64,000 nt of DNA, taken from the NCBI RefSeq assembly GCF_038396785.1, contig NZ_CP151087.1, forward strand, positions 4,464,001-4,528,000. Reading direction: 5' to 3'. Within the stretch, counting starts at the first letter, position 1; each line of letters opens with the position of its first letter. Both the position numbers and the translations under genes were made by a program. The stretch comes from Sphingobacterium thalpophilum. Its GTDB lineage: Bacteria; Bacteroidota; Bacteroidia; Sphingobacteriales; Sphingobacteriaceae. A model generated the notes under the pieces. It saw nothing but the letters and a program-made list of their open reading frames with translations, did no database searches and was not told the DNA's origin. Positions 16,653 through 24,727 of the stretch are shown here, piece by piece.

Positions 16653-18137
16653 CTAATGTGATTCTTTCAATTTATTCTTTTTTGCAAGCTTTTCCTTAAT
16701 CCATTTCCAAGCGGCTTCTACTTTTAATTTATATTGATCAATATCAAATAACGCGGAATCTGTCGTTGACTTGTATGTTAGAAAAGCGGCCAATGGTGTT
16801 AAGACAATAATGGCCATCCACATGCCAACGGCTGATGATATGGCACCATCTTTAGCTGTTTTTTCTGCTACTGTAGAGATAATGTGATAGATCAGAAAGA
16901 AAATGATGGCCATCACCACAGGAAGACCAAGTCCACCTTTTCTGATAATGGCTCCTAGTGGAGCTCCAATTGCAAATAGTAAGAGACAGGAGACAGCTAG
17001 GGTAAACTTGCGATGCCATTCAATACGATAACGGATATCTTTCGATTTGTAATCTTTAAATTCAAGTGTACGGCCGTTTAGATCTTCCTTTAAATAATTC
17101 AACTGGTTCAGCGCATTCATAGTGATTTGTGCTCGTTGTTCTTGTGGAACGAGATCGGTAAGCAAATTTTTAAAAGGTTTGATCTTAGCCTCTTTGACCT
17201 TTGGCTGTCCGGGTTGATTCACACTAAAATATTTCGAATAGATATTATATCGGGTGTCTAATGTACGGACGATTGCCTTTCCCATGCTGTCTATTTTGAT
17301 ATGATTGGAATCGATGTACATGTCTAACTGTTTCAGGTTTAACATGGCATGGTGGCTCTTGAAGAGGTTTTCGTCAGTTTTACCCTGTTGAAAACTTCCC
17401 ATATCAAACTTTTGCTCTGTTTCCTTAAACTTAAACCGCGTAAATTGCTGGCGTGGATCGTAGGTTTTGGAGTTTTTAGTCCGTGCTTCCTCGTAGCGGA
17501 TACCATCCTTAAGTTTAAGGATCATATAATTGTTGTCAGGAGAGTTATAGATATACCCTTCTTTGGCCATAAGTACATTATTGGCTGTATTACCGCCACG
17601 ATGATCATAGATCATCAAGTCATAGAGAATTGTTCCCGCTTTGTTTTTTCCTCTAGCGCGGATTGAGTAACCTGGAATGGTGTTGTTAAAGATTCCGGGT
17701 TTGATGAGGAAATCTGCCTTTTTATTACGTACATCAGTAAGTAGCGTACCCATTTTTAGGTTCACTACGGGGAGAATATAATCGGAGAACAGAAAAGAAC
17801 TTGTTGCGAAAATTGCAACGAGTATAAATAGCGGGGTCATTGCTTTACGTAAAGATACGCCTGCAGCCTTGATTGCAACTAATTCATAGCTTTCACCCAG
17901 ATTTCCGAAAGTCATAATGGAGGAAAGGAGCATGGATAAAGGCATTGCCATTTGGATTTGAACAACGCATTGATATCCAATTAGCTCCATGATGGTATAC
18001 CATTCAAATCCTTTTCCAATCAAATCATCAATGTACTTGAATAGGAAAAGCATCAATAAGACAAACATCACAATAAAGAATGTGACAATAAATGGTTTTA
18101 TGAAAGCTTGAAGAATAAGTAAATGAACCTTTTTCAT
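16653..18137 (-). CDS. LptF/LptG-family permease
   Basis: Inner-membrane permease of 494 residues. It has the family architecture: three N-terminal transmembrane helices (about 8-120, including PFIVTFFIVMFVLLMLFLF), a periplasmic beta-jellyroll region (about 125-330) and three C-terminal helices (about 375-460). LptF/LptG form the membrane part of the LptB2FG machine that extracts lipopolysaccharide and passes it to LptC/LptA. A single member is visible here and its partner is elsewhere. ATG 18137 (MKKVHLLILQAFIKP) is chosen over an upstream start because the intervening 90 bp contains hairpins and a promoter box. Confidence 0.88.
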   Translation of the reverse strand: MKKVHLLILQAFIKPFIVTFFIVMFVLLMLFLFKYIDDLIGKGFEWYTIMELIGYQCVVQIQMAMPLSMLLSSIMTFGNLGESYELVAIKAAGVSLRKAMTPLFILVAIFATSSFLFSDYILPVVNLKMGTLLTDVRNKKADFLIKPGIFNNTIPGYSIRARGKNKAGTILYDLMIYDHRGGNTANNVLMAKEGYIYNSPDNNYMILKLKDGIRYEEARTKNSKTYDPRQQFTRFKFKETEQKFDMGSFQQGKTDENLFKSHHAMLNLKQLDMYIDSNHIKIDSMGKAIVRTLDTRYNIYSKYFSVNQPGQPKVKEAKIKPFKNLLTDLVPQEQRAQITMNALNQLNYLKEDLNGRTLEFKDYKSKDIRYRIEWHRKFTLAVSCLLLFAIGAPLGAIIRKGGLGLPVVMAIIFFLIYHIISTVAEKTAKDGAISSAVGMWMAIIVLTPLAAFLTYKSTTDSALFDIDQYKLKVEAAWKWIKEKLAKKNKLKESH

Positions 18138-18224
18138 CCGTGACGCAAAGCAAATTGATGCCTTTACATTAAGGCATCTCCCAACTAAGAAGCTCCTGCT
18201 GGAGCCCCTAGTGGAAATATATTG
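18138..18224 (-). promoter_or_regulatory. Structured 5' leader of the LptF/G permease gene
   Basis: The transcript predicted from the box at 18225-18232 has a leader of about 85 nt with two hairpins. One is GATGCCTT / AAGGCATC (18157-18164 and 18171-18178), a perfect 8-bp stem. The other is GCTCC / GGAGC around 18192-18205. No known riboswitch class was recognised. It could be a cis-regulatory leader or simply stable mRNA structure. Confidence 0.45.
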
Positions 18225-18232
18225 CAAAGATA
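18225..18232 (-). promoter_or_regulatory. TAnnTTTG box of the permease gene
   Basis: CAAAGATA on the plus strand (TATCTTTG on the coding strand), an exact consensus match, located between the START-like gene and the permease gene. Confidence 0.5.
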
Positions 18233-18239
18233 GGCTTTT

Positions 18240-18617
18240 TTATGCACCTATAACACTTTGAAGATAGACTATTGAATTTTTCCAAATTAACTTTCTATTT
18301 TCAAGGTCTTCTTCTTTAGCGTAATCTGTTATCTTAAGAGCAACATCATTCGTTAGCTCGTCTTGATCGATCTCCAGATCGAAATAATAGGGATCATCAT
18401 CTAGCCATTTAAAGCGTACAGATTTATTTTCTTTTGATGCTACAATTTTTGCTCGGTGAGGTTCATCATCCCAAATGAAAGTATAAACGGTGTCTTTATA
18501 GTTTACATCATCTGCAAACCATTGTGCCAATTCGTTTGGTTCTTGCAAATACGGAAATAAAATTCTAGGTGAAGAGTTGATGATATATTCTAGTTGGAAT
18601 TTTATTTTATCTGCCAT
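18240..18617 (-). CDS. START-like (SRPBCC/AHSA1-type) domain protein
   Basis: 125-residue single-domain protein that fits the helix-grip fold of START/AHSA1-like proteins. It opens with KIKFQLEYIINSSPRILFPYLQEPNELAQWFADDV, the usual first strand plus the helix with the (L/P)xxLxxWF pattern. Antiparallel strands follow (YTFIWDDEPHRAKIVASKENKSVRFKWL), then a C-terminal helix (NRKLIWKNSIVYLQSVIGA). Such proteins bind hydrophobic ligands or Hsp90-type partners; no specific ligand can be named. It is immediately upstream of the permease gene on the same strand. Confidence 0.75.
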   Translation of the reverse strand: MADKIKFQLEYIINSSPRILFPYLQEPNELAQWFADDVNYKDTVYTFIWDDEPHRAKIVASKENKSVRFKWLDDDPYYFDLEIDQDELTNDVALKITDYAKEEDLENRKLIWKNSIVYLQSVIGA

Positions 18618-18641
18618 AAAAATGTTTTTTTAAATTTTAGT

Positions 18642-18670
18642 TTGTTTAAATCAAAAATAAGCTATATTTG
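18642..18670 (+). promoter_or_regulatory. Promoter of first tRNA(CAU) gene
   Basis: TTG (18642-18644), 18 nt, TATATTTG (18663-18670): exact Bacteroidetes -33/-7 pattern, ending 13 nt before the tRNA. Confidence 0.8.
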
Positions 18671-18683
18671 CATTCCCAAAAAT

Positions 18684-18757
18684 GGCGGGGTAGCTCAGAT
18701 GGTTAGAGCGTTGGATTCATAACCCAAAGGTCGGCAGTTCGATTCTGCTCCCCGCTA
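18684..18757 (+). tRNA. tRNA with CAU anticodon, probably elongator tRNA-Met (copy 1)
   Basis: 74-nt cloverleaf. The acceptor stem is GGCGGGG against CCCCGCT with discriminator A and no encoded CCA. The D-arm begins TAGCTCAG. The anticodon loop TTCATAA contains CAT at positions 34-36, and the T-arm loop is TTCGATT. The anticodon stem TTGGA/CCCAA has an A-C mismatch next to the loop. CAU could also denote lysidine-modified tRNA-Ile2. The missing initiator-type 1-72 mismatch and the lack of three G-C pairs at the anticodon argue against the initiator. Confidence 0.93.
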
Positions 18758-19050
18758 CAAATCTCTTCCAAAATTGCTTTTTATTGCATCAACTTATTAT
18801 TTGTAATAATACATATTTATTTTGTTATTGCAAGTTTTTTTGTAAAAAGTTGCTCCCGTTTTTTAATAAACATGTTGTTTTTTGGGCTGTCAATTTTTTT
18901 AAGTTCATTTTCTATTTTTCAATGCTAAATTTATTGAGTTAAAAATGAGTTTGTTGTGTTTAATACAAGTTTTAAATAGGCCAGAATCAGTAAAAAAATA
19001 AAAAAATCTTTTGAATTGACATACGAAGTGGTATATTTGCATACCGAAAC
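18758..19050. other. AT-rich gap between the two tRNA genes
   Basis: About 290 bp of AT-rich sequence without a supportable reading frame. Only the promoter of the second tRNA (19011-19039) is recognisable. No terminator hairpin is evident after the first tRNA. Confidence 0.6.
19011..19039 (+). promoter_or_regulatory. Promoter of second tRNA(CAU) gene
   Basis: TTG (19011-19013), 18 nt, TATATTTG (19032-19039); same box and same spacing as copy 1, ending 11 nt before the tRNA. Confidence 0.8.
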
Positions 19051-19124
19051 GGCGGGGTAGCTCAGATGGTTAGAGCGTTGGATTCATAACCCAAAGGTCG
19101 GCAGTTCGATTCTGCTCCCCGCTA
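19051..19124 (+). tRNA. tRNA with CAU anticodon, probably elongator tRNA-Met (copy 2)
   Basis: Base-for-base identical to the 74-nt copy at 18684-18757, including the A-C mismatch in the anticodon stem and no encoded CCA. It is separately promoted and followed by its own terminator. The identity over the gene but not the flanks suggests recent duplication or gene conversion. Confidence 0.93.
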
Positions 19125-19130
19125 CTAAAA

Positions 19131-19162
19131 GCATCAATCTTAACAAGATTGATGCTTTTTTT
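19131..19162 (+). terminator. Terminator after second tRNA gene
   Basis: Perfect 11-bp stem GCATCAATCTT (19131-19141) / AAGATTGATGC (19145-19155), loop AAC, then seven T. Confidence 0.92.
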
Positions 19163-19225
19163 ATGATTGCATGTATTTCCTTTTTATCGCATTTCCTTTT
19201 TTTTCGCTGCTGGCAAGATTACATC

Positions 19226-19233
19226 TATCTTTG
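19226..19233 (+). promoter_or_regulatory. TAnnTTTG box of the PNGase F-like gene
   Basis: TATCTTTG, exact match to the -7 consensus, 27 nt before the ATG at 19261. Confidence 0.5.
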
Positions 19234-19260
19234 TATTGTTTTATGGATAATATTTAAATA

Positions 19261-21177
19261 ATGAATATAAGACCTATACTAACCCTATTTTGCTTTTTTA
19301 TCTGCCATCATGTTTTTGCACAACAAGGCACAAAAAGCCACGTCGTTACACATCAACGGAAAACCATTCTATGTGATGCACAGAAAGGCGAGAATTCTTA
19401 CCCGGCTTGGGGAGTATTTCCAAAAGAAAATTATCCTATACGAAAGGTTACTATGTTTGTTACGCTGGGGAGCCCGGATAGTTTGCGCACGGCGCATTGG
19501 GACTATTTGGATCACATCGTATTACGTCGTAAAGGAGGGAAAAATGGACCAGCACTAAATTATGAATTAGGAAGAATGCTTACGCCATATGGTAGTATTT
19601 ACAATAAGGGATGGAGTTGGAAGTGGCAGGTCGATGTAACTGATTTTGCTCCTTTCTTAAGGGATAGCGTGGAAATTGTCTATACTCATTCTGGTTTTGA
19701 GGACAAGACTGTGGGATGGGCACTTACCGTAGATTTTGAAATTTTATCAGGTCCACCAGTTGTTACCCCATTGGGAATAACAACGCTGTGGAATAAAGCC
19801 TATAAATATGGGGATGTCAACGAAAAGATAGCAGAAAATCTACTGCCAATAACATATACCTCGAGTGCGGGAGCAGCATTGAGCCGAATACGCATTCAGC
19901 ATACAGGGCATGGTATGGATAAACCACGTGGCTGTAGCGAATTCTGTAGCCGGTGGCGCGAACTAACCTTCGATGGAAAGACTGTGGACAAACGTGATAT
20001 GTGGAAGAAATGTGGGGGTAATCCACTTTATCCACAAGGCGGGACCTGGGTACATGACCGCGCATATTGGTGTCCTGGAGATTTACAGCAGCCTGATTTT
20101 ATTGATGTATTTACTAAAGTTGGTACCCATCAAATTGCCTTACAGATGGAACCTTATACAGCGACTGATAATGTGCAGGCTGTCGAAAATATATCCGCTT
20201 ACTTGTTTCAATATTCTGCCCCTAAGCAAAAAGTTGATGTTGCCGTTGAGTCAATAATGGTTCCAAGTGATGAACAGCGTTTTTCTCGATTAAAGCCGGC
20301 GAGTGTTGGCCCAAGGATCTCTTTCAGAAATTTAGGTGCTGAGCCGATTCGTACCGTAGAAATTGTTTATGGCACGAAGGGATTCCCTGCCAGAACTTTT
20401 CATTGGAAAGGTAATCTTTCTTTTAATCAGGTTGCAGAAGTTATACTGCCTGGAGAAATACAAGAAAGAGATCAGGAGAATGTATTTACGGTATCACTTC
20501 TAAAACCGAATGGCAAGTCGGATGCGTGGCCTATAGACAATAAGGCGGAAAGCGTCTTTAACGCGCTGCAGCTATTTCCCACTGATTTTGTTTTGGAGTT
20601 TATGACCAATAATAAACCGGCGGATAATCGTATATTTCTAATTAATGCAAAGCAGGATACGGTCTTTCGCAAAAATGGCGCCCAACTGGCTGCGGCAACG
20701 ATGTATAGAGATACTTTACACCTTAATGAGGGAAACCACTCACTCTCTTTGGCCGATACCGCAGGTAACGGACTGCAGTTTTGGGCACAACCTGAAAATG
20801 GTGATGGCCATTTACGAATCTTCGATTTGAAAGGAAACCTTATTCATGCTTTTGAAAGCGATTGTGGAAATGGCGAAATGTTTAGTTTCCATGCTAAACG
20901 TGGATTTGAGACGGGGCTAAGTTCAACGCAATATGCCTTCTCGCTTTATCCAAGGTCGGTTGTGGATAAGACTCAACTAAGCGTAGTTTCCAATGAACCG
21001 AGTGAGATGACTGTGCTTTTTATGGTTGATGGCGTTTTGTGGCAAAAACACGAATACAAATCCATTCAACAGGCTGTGCTGAATTATGATGTGAGTCATT
21101 TACCATCAGGAAGAATAATCGTAGAAGTTTTGATGGATGGTATTAGCCAGTTTAAAGGACGAATAAATAAAAGATAA
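19261..21177 (+). CDS. Secreted PNGase F-like protein (peptide-N-glycosidase F-related)
   Basis: 638 residues with a signal peptide (about 1-21, VFAQ). Residues about 35-310 follow the two jellyroll domains of flavobacterial PNGase F, which removes N-glycans from asparagine. Asp81 (AHWDYLDH) aligns with catalytic Asp60, and Glu227 (GCSEFC) aligns with Glu206. GHGMDKPRGC and DRAYWCPG also match. The position of PNGase F Glu118 (YTET) appears to be His143 (YTHS), so activity may differ. The extra C-terminal half ends with a 65-residue beta domain (LPSGRIIVEVL...FKGRINKR) resembling a type-A T9SS sorting domain. The family is clear; activity and secretion route are inferred. Confidence 0.8.
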   Translation: MNIRPILTLFCFFICHHVFAQQGTKSHVVTHQRKTILCDAQKGENSYPAWGVFPKENYPIRKVTMFVTLGSPDSLRTAHWDYLDHIVLRRKGGKNGPALNYELGRMLTPYGSIYNKGWSWKWQVDVTDFAPFLRDSVEIVYTHSGFEDKTVGWALTVDFEILSGPPVVTPLGITTLWNKAYKYGDVNEKIAENLLPITYTSSAGAALSRIRIQHTGHGMDKPRGCSEFCSRWRELTFDGKTVDKRDMWKKCGGNPLYPQGGTWVHDRAYWCPGDLQQPDFIDVFTKVGTHQIALQMEPYTATDNVQAVENISAYLFQYSAPKQKVDVAVESIMVPSDEQRFSRLKPASVGPRISFRNLGAEPIRTVEIVYGTKGFPARTFHWKGNLSFNQVAEVILPGEIQERDQENVFTVSLLKPNGKSDAWPIDNKAESVFNALQLFPTDFVLEFMTNNKPADNRIFLINAKQDTVFRKNGAQLAAATMYRDTLHLNEGNHSLSLADTAGNGLQFWAQPENGDGHLRIFDLKGNLIHAFESDCGNGEMFSFHAKRGFETGLSSTQYAFSLYPRSVVDKTQLSVVSNEPSEMTVLFMVDGVLWQKHEYKSIQQAVLNYDVSHLPSGRIIVEVLMDGISQFKGRINKR

Positions 21178-21231
21178 CCGGATAAAGAAAAGCGTGAAGA
21201 TATTTTGTGCTTAGATTTTGAAGAATTTGAT

Positions 21232-21260
21232 AAAAAAAGCTCCATTATGGAGCTTTTTTT
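21232..21260. terminator. Bidirectional terminator, PNGase-like gene / ABC permease
   Basis: AAAAAAAGCTCCA / TGGAGCTTTTTTT with loop TTA; 13-bp symmetrical stem between convergent genes. Confidence 0.92.
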
Positions 21261-21271
21261 CATCTGTTTAA

Positions 21272-22951
21272 TCAATTGTCGTCGTAAGCTAAGCCTTTCC
21301 AGTCTTCTCGCTGTAAGTACTTCAGCATTAAAAAGAAGATGAACCATGCAAGTCCAGCTAAGATCCAAATTAGTGTTTCATAGTGGAAAATGATTTTATG
21401 TAAGTATCCCAAAATACCCAATAGACCTAATATCAGTAGATTAGTTATTGCTTTTGAATTGGATTGACTAGCCTTCGAAAACGGATAGCTTTTGACAATA
21501 AAAAGCATAATCAGAATACTTTCGATACCGCCAATAGCGGAAGATAATAGCAGATCATTAATAGAACTGAGACCAAATAGTGGTACACAGATAGAAAGAA
21601 ACAGAATGTTGAACGGTAAAACATATTTGATAAGACATGCTTTAAGAACTCCAGTCATCAGTTGTCCTGGTTTTTGTATGGGAGTCACATGGTAGACCCA
21701 GGCCGCTTTATATTTATTACTTTGCGTAATAAGCTGGAAAACGGTTAGTATGGTTAATAACGAAAGATAAAACATAATTATATACAAGCCTGAATCACGA
21801 AGCTTCGCTATTTTGCCAGCTATTGGGAGATCGTCTCCTGTACGTAGAAATAAAAAAACGAAATAAATAGGTAGATAAGCCAACGAAGGATATAGCTGTT
21901 GCTTAAATTCTCTCGTTTTAGAACTTATCAGCCATACAATGCCAAATCCAGCCTCTTCAACAGGGGATGAGCAAACGCTCGAAGAGATCCTTTTATATAA
22001 AGGTAATTGGGATGGATTATTTCGAGTTAATTGTGAAGCTTCACCAGGAAGGCTATCGGCGGTTGCAAGTGCAGCTATTTTCGCATTAAATCCACGTGAA
22101 AATAGCTTAGTACAAGCGTAAATACCAGCAAGAGGAGTTAGTATTCCTAATGTTGATAAGACGACCATATGTACACTGTGGCTGCCAAAGAGTAATGGTT
22201 GAAATGATGCAATCCAGGTACTTGGGAATATCCAAAGAAATCTGAGTTGTTCCATCGTTAAATGAGATTCTACAATAGATTGAATCAAATTAGGGCCAAC
22301 ATAATAGGATAGGAAAAGAACCAGTGAGAGACCGATCTGTATATAAGTAATTACATCTTTAAACTTTTGTATGGGGAGATATTTGATGCTAATCAGATAA
22401 AATCCGTTGGCAAATATCAGCGCGATCAATGTGCTTAGTATAAGCTGCAGACATAAAAGAAGGACGGAGACGATATCCCAATTGAAAGATACATAAATAA
22501 GCACAGGTAAGGTTAACGCAATTACTTGATTAAAAAGCTTGATTGAAATAAAAGTTATTCGGGAAATAGCTAAAGTCTTATCATTAACTGGTCTGGGCAT
22601 AATGATATACTGATCCCGAGTATCTAATAGTATGGGCGAAAAATCGGACACCAGTGTAATACTTAACATGCTAATGAAACTGAGTAGCATGATCGAAATG
22701 GCTAAGTACCTATCTGGAATCGACAAAATAATGACCATGAATATCAGGCCAAAGATGAGATACAATAAGAATTGTAAAATCGATGACGACGAAGATGATT
22801 TTCCCGAGCTACGTTTGCGAAAGCTAATAGGCTTTCGATTATCTAGGATTATTTTGGTTTGTAAGATGATCTTAAACTGTTCATAATTGATGCCTAAGCC
22901 TTTCCAAACCCCACGAAAAAGAAGGATAAATTTTAAGATAAATTTTTCCAT
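21272..22951 (-). CDS. ABC exporter permease subunit
   Basis: 559-residue polytopic membrane protein with about ten to twelve hydrophobic helices (for example SILQFLLYLIFGLIFMVIILSI near residue 60, LFNQVIALTLPVLIYVSF, LLLCLQLILSTLIALIFANGF and a cluster at the C-terminus). It has no nucleotide-binding motifs. Its start lies 1 bp from the stop of the adjacent ATPase gene, so the two are one operon and one transporter. The large single permease resembles Bacteroidota and Firmicutes exporters of the ABC-2 type. Substrate unknown. Confidence 0.8.
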   Translation of the reverse strand: MEKFILKFILLFRGVWKGLGINYEQFKIILQTKIILDNRKPISFRKRSSGKSSSSSSILQFLLYLIFGLIFMVIILSIPDRYLAISIMLLSFISMLSITLVSDFSPILLDTRDQYIIMPRPVNDKTLAISRITFISIKLFNQVIALTLPVLIYVSFNWDIVSVLLLCLQLILSTLIALIFANGFYLISIKYLPIQKFKDVITYIQIGLSLVLFLSYYVGPNLIQSIVESHLTMEQLRFLWIFPSTWIASFQPLLFGSHSVHMVVLSTLGILTPLAGIYACTKLFSRGFNAKIAALATADSLPGEASQLTRNNPSQLPLYKRISSSVCSSPVEEAGFGIVWLISSKTREFKQQLYPSLAYLPIYFVFLFLRTGDDLPIAGKIAKLRDSGLYIIMFYLSLLTILTVFQLITQSNKYKAAWVYHVTPIQKPGQLMTGVLKACLIKYVLPFNILFLSICVPLFGLSSINDLLLSSAIGGIESILIMLFIVKSYPFSKASQSNSKAITNLLILGLLGILGYLHKIIFHYETLIWILAGLAWFIFFLMLKYLQREDWKGLAYDDN

Positions 22952-22952
22952 G

Positions 22953-23729
22953 TTATTGAATTGCTGTAATGATATTGGAAGCGTCCAATGCGCTGCTGCC
23001 CGTATTGGTTAATTTAGCAAATATATGCTCCAATGATTCGTTAGGATCTGTTTTTAGTTCCTCAATCGTACCATCCGCAATGATGCTCCCCTGGTTTATC
23101 AGTAAGATTCGATCAGATACTTTTTCAACAACGTCCATCATATGTGAACAATAGAAAATTGTTTTCCCTTCTTTTGCAAGTAATGAGATAAGTTCTTTAA
23201 CAAAGATAACAGCATTAGCATCGAGTCCAGATAATGGTTCATCCAGCACGATAATTTGTGGGTTATGAATAATTCCTGAAATTAAAAGTACTTTTTGACG
23301 CATTCCTTTGGAGAAGGTATCCATCCTATTATTTACATTAGATTCAAGGCCAAACGCCGCTAACAGTTTTAAGGAACGTTCCTGAATGACTTTATCTTCC
23401 ATTCCATAGAGTTTACCTACAAAATCCAGGTATTCCATGGGAGTCAGTACATCATATAATTCTGCGTTTTCGGGAACATATCCCAATAATGCTTTTACTG
23501 CAAGTGGATCTTTTTGAATATTGATGCCATTTATTTCTACAGTGCCTGTGAAGTCCTCGATAAGTCCTGTTAATATTCTAACAGTAGTGGATTTGCCGGC
23601 ACCATTTGGGCCAATATATCCGATAACTTGACCTGGGAATATGTCGAGGTTGATTCCTTTCAATATTTCTTTTTCTCCGTATGATTTTTTTAGGTCAACA
23701 ATCCGGATGAGAGGTAATATACTTTCCAT
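22953..23729 (-). CDS. ABC transporter ATP-binding protein
   Basis: 258-residue nucleotide-binding subunit of an ABC-2-type exporter. Walker A is GPNGAGKST (about 37-45), the Q-loop region YVPENAELYD is as in CcmA/BcrA-like ATPases, the signature is FSKGMRQK, Walker B is IIVLDEPLSGLD, and the H-loop lies in FYCSHMMD. It is first in a two-gene operon with the permease. The modified signature and PENAELY segment are typical of exporters of the DrrA/NatA kind. Substrate unknown. Confidence 0.9.
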   Translation of the reverse strand: MESILPLIRIVDLKKSYGEKEILKGINLDIFPGQVIGYIGPNGAGKSTTVRILTGLIEDFTGTVEINGINIQKDPLAVKALLGYVPENAELYDVLTPMEYLDFVGKLYGMEDKVIQERSLKLLAAFGLESNVNNRMDTFSKGMRQKVLLISGIIHNPQIIVLDEPLSGLDANAVIFVKELISLLAKEGKTIFYCSHMMDVVEKVSDRILLINQGSIIADGTIEELKTDPNESLEHIFAKLTNTGSSALDASNIITAIQ

Positions 23730-23841
23730 ATCATTATAATCTTCAAAGTAAACTTACATAAAAAATTGGAGTTATAGTTTCCAATTGAAAAGTATATGAT
23801 TCCTAATTTTGAGAAGAAAGTCTTTATTTTAATCCATGGAA

Positions 23842-23862
23842 AAGGGACCTTCCGGTCCCTTC
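23842..23862 (-). terminator. Terminator of the acidic-protein gene
   Basis: Stem GGGACC / GGTCCC with a TTCC tetraloop, flanked by AA/TT that extend it. On the minus strand it is followed by T-rich sequence, directly downstream of the gene ending at 23888. Confidence 0.75.
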
Positions 23863-23887
23863 AAAAACTATGTTATTTTCGGAAAAA

Positions 23888-24271
23888 CTATCTATCGTTT
23901 TTAGGATATCCCTCTTCATCGAGATCATCTCTCAAATCTTCTTCGTTCTCGGCTAATTTCTTGTCCAAAGGAGATAAACGTTCATGATCAAAAGTCTCGA
24001 TTCGCATGTTAGCATTATCTAGATCTTCCTCTTTGAGTTCATCTTGTGTTGCATACTCATCTCCGACAAAAGGATTAGAGTCATCGTATGTTGAATCATC
24101 ATCAATTGCACCTTCAGCTACTGTATCGTAGTCAGCCGGGTGATCGTAGTCTGGATCGTTGTCATCGACATCCATTTCATAACTGTCAAGTTCTTCATTA
24201 AAAGCAAGGTCCTGCTCTTTATCTGGATAGTCTTCTTCGACTTTCCCATTTTTACTTTCTTTTTTCGACAT
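23888..24271 (-). CDS. Highly acidic small protein, unknown function
   Basis: 127 residues dominated by Asp and Glu (for example DNDPDYDHPADYD and LAENEEDLRDDLDEEGYP). It has no signal peptide, no transmembrane segment and no recognisable catalytic motif, and is likely largely disordered. It is monocistronic between its own terminator and an empty 195-bp stretch. No function is recognised. Similar acidic proteins occur in other Bacteroidota, which supports its being a real gene; that statement rests on general familiarity. Confidence 0.65.
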   Translation of the reverse strand: MSKKESKNGKVEEDYPDKEQDLAFNEELDSYEMDVDDNDPDYDHPADYDTVAEGAIDDDSTYDDSNPFVGDEYATQDELKEEDLDNANMRIETFDHERLSPLDKKLAENEEDLRDDLDEEGYPKNDR

Positions 24272-24437
24272 AATCCTGCTAATTTTTATTTATCTGTAAA
24301 ACAGTTCCCGTAAAAAAAAGTTTTTGATTTATCTGTGAAAGCGAATGTTCCAGTGCCACTAGGAGGTCAGGAATGTGAAGATTCTTTTGGAAAGATAAAA
24401 TCCAAAAAATGGTTAAAGCAGTAAAACAATATAATTA

Positions 24438-24445
24438 TATGTTTG
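24438..24445 (+). promoter_or_regulatory. TAnnTTTG box of small unknown gene
   Basis: TATGTTTG, exact -7 consensus, 21 nt before ATG 24467; supports the reality and start of the small gene. Confidence 0.45.
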
Positions 24446-24466
24446 TTTTATTTTAAAATAGGAATT

Positions 24467-24727
24467 ATGATCTTCAAGCGTTTAAATTATCAGACTTTAC
24501 AGAGTTTACGCCTACAAGGCTACAATATTTTATTGACCATTGGTCGGGCTGAAGATGAGAACCCAATTTATTTCCCAATGAAATTGGAATCTTTTAATTC
24601 CAGTAGCTCAAATTTTGACAGTCATGATGCAGCGACCTTTCAAGGAAAGAAGATTCTTATTTTGGATGAAGCCATTCAACGCTCTTTAAATCACGATCTT
24701 AATGGTATAATCCAACTCGACAATTAA
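24467..24727 (+). CDS. Small protein of unknown function
   Basis: 86 residues (MIFKRLNYQTLQSLRLQGY... to ...LNGIIQLDN), soluble, mixed alpha/beta character, no signal peptide or cysteines. ATG 24467 is preferred to an upstream TTG that overlaps the promoter box. Its stop codon overlaps the stop of the convergent AraC gene by 4 nt, and no terminator hairpin separates them. Not recognised as a member of a named family. Confidence 0.6.
   Translation: MIFKRLNYQTLQSLRLQGYNILLTIGRAEDENPIYFPMKLESFNSSSSNFDSHDAATFQGKKILILDEAIQRSLNHDLNGIIQLDN

Noticed and set aside
18684..19124. Integrated element bounded by tRNA direct repeats
   Set aside because: Only about 290 bp of gene-free sequence lies between the two copies; no integrase or cargo, and each copy has its own promoter.
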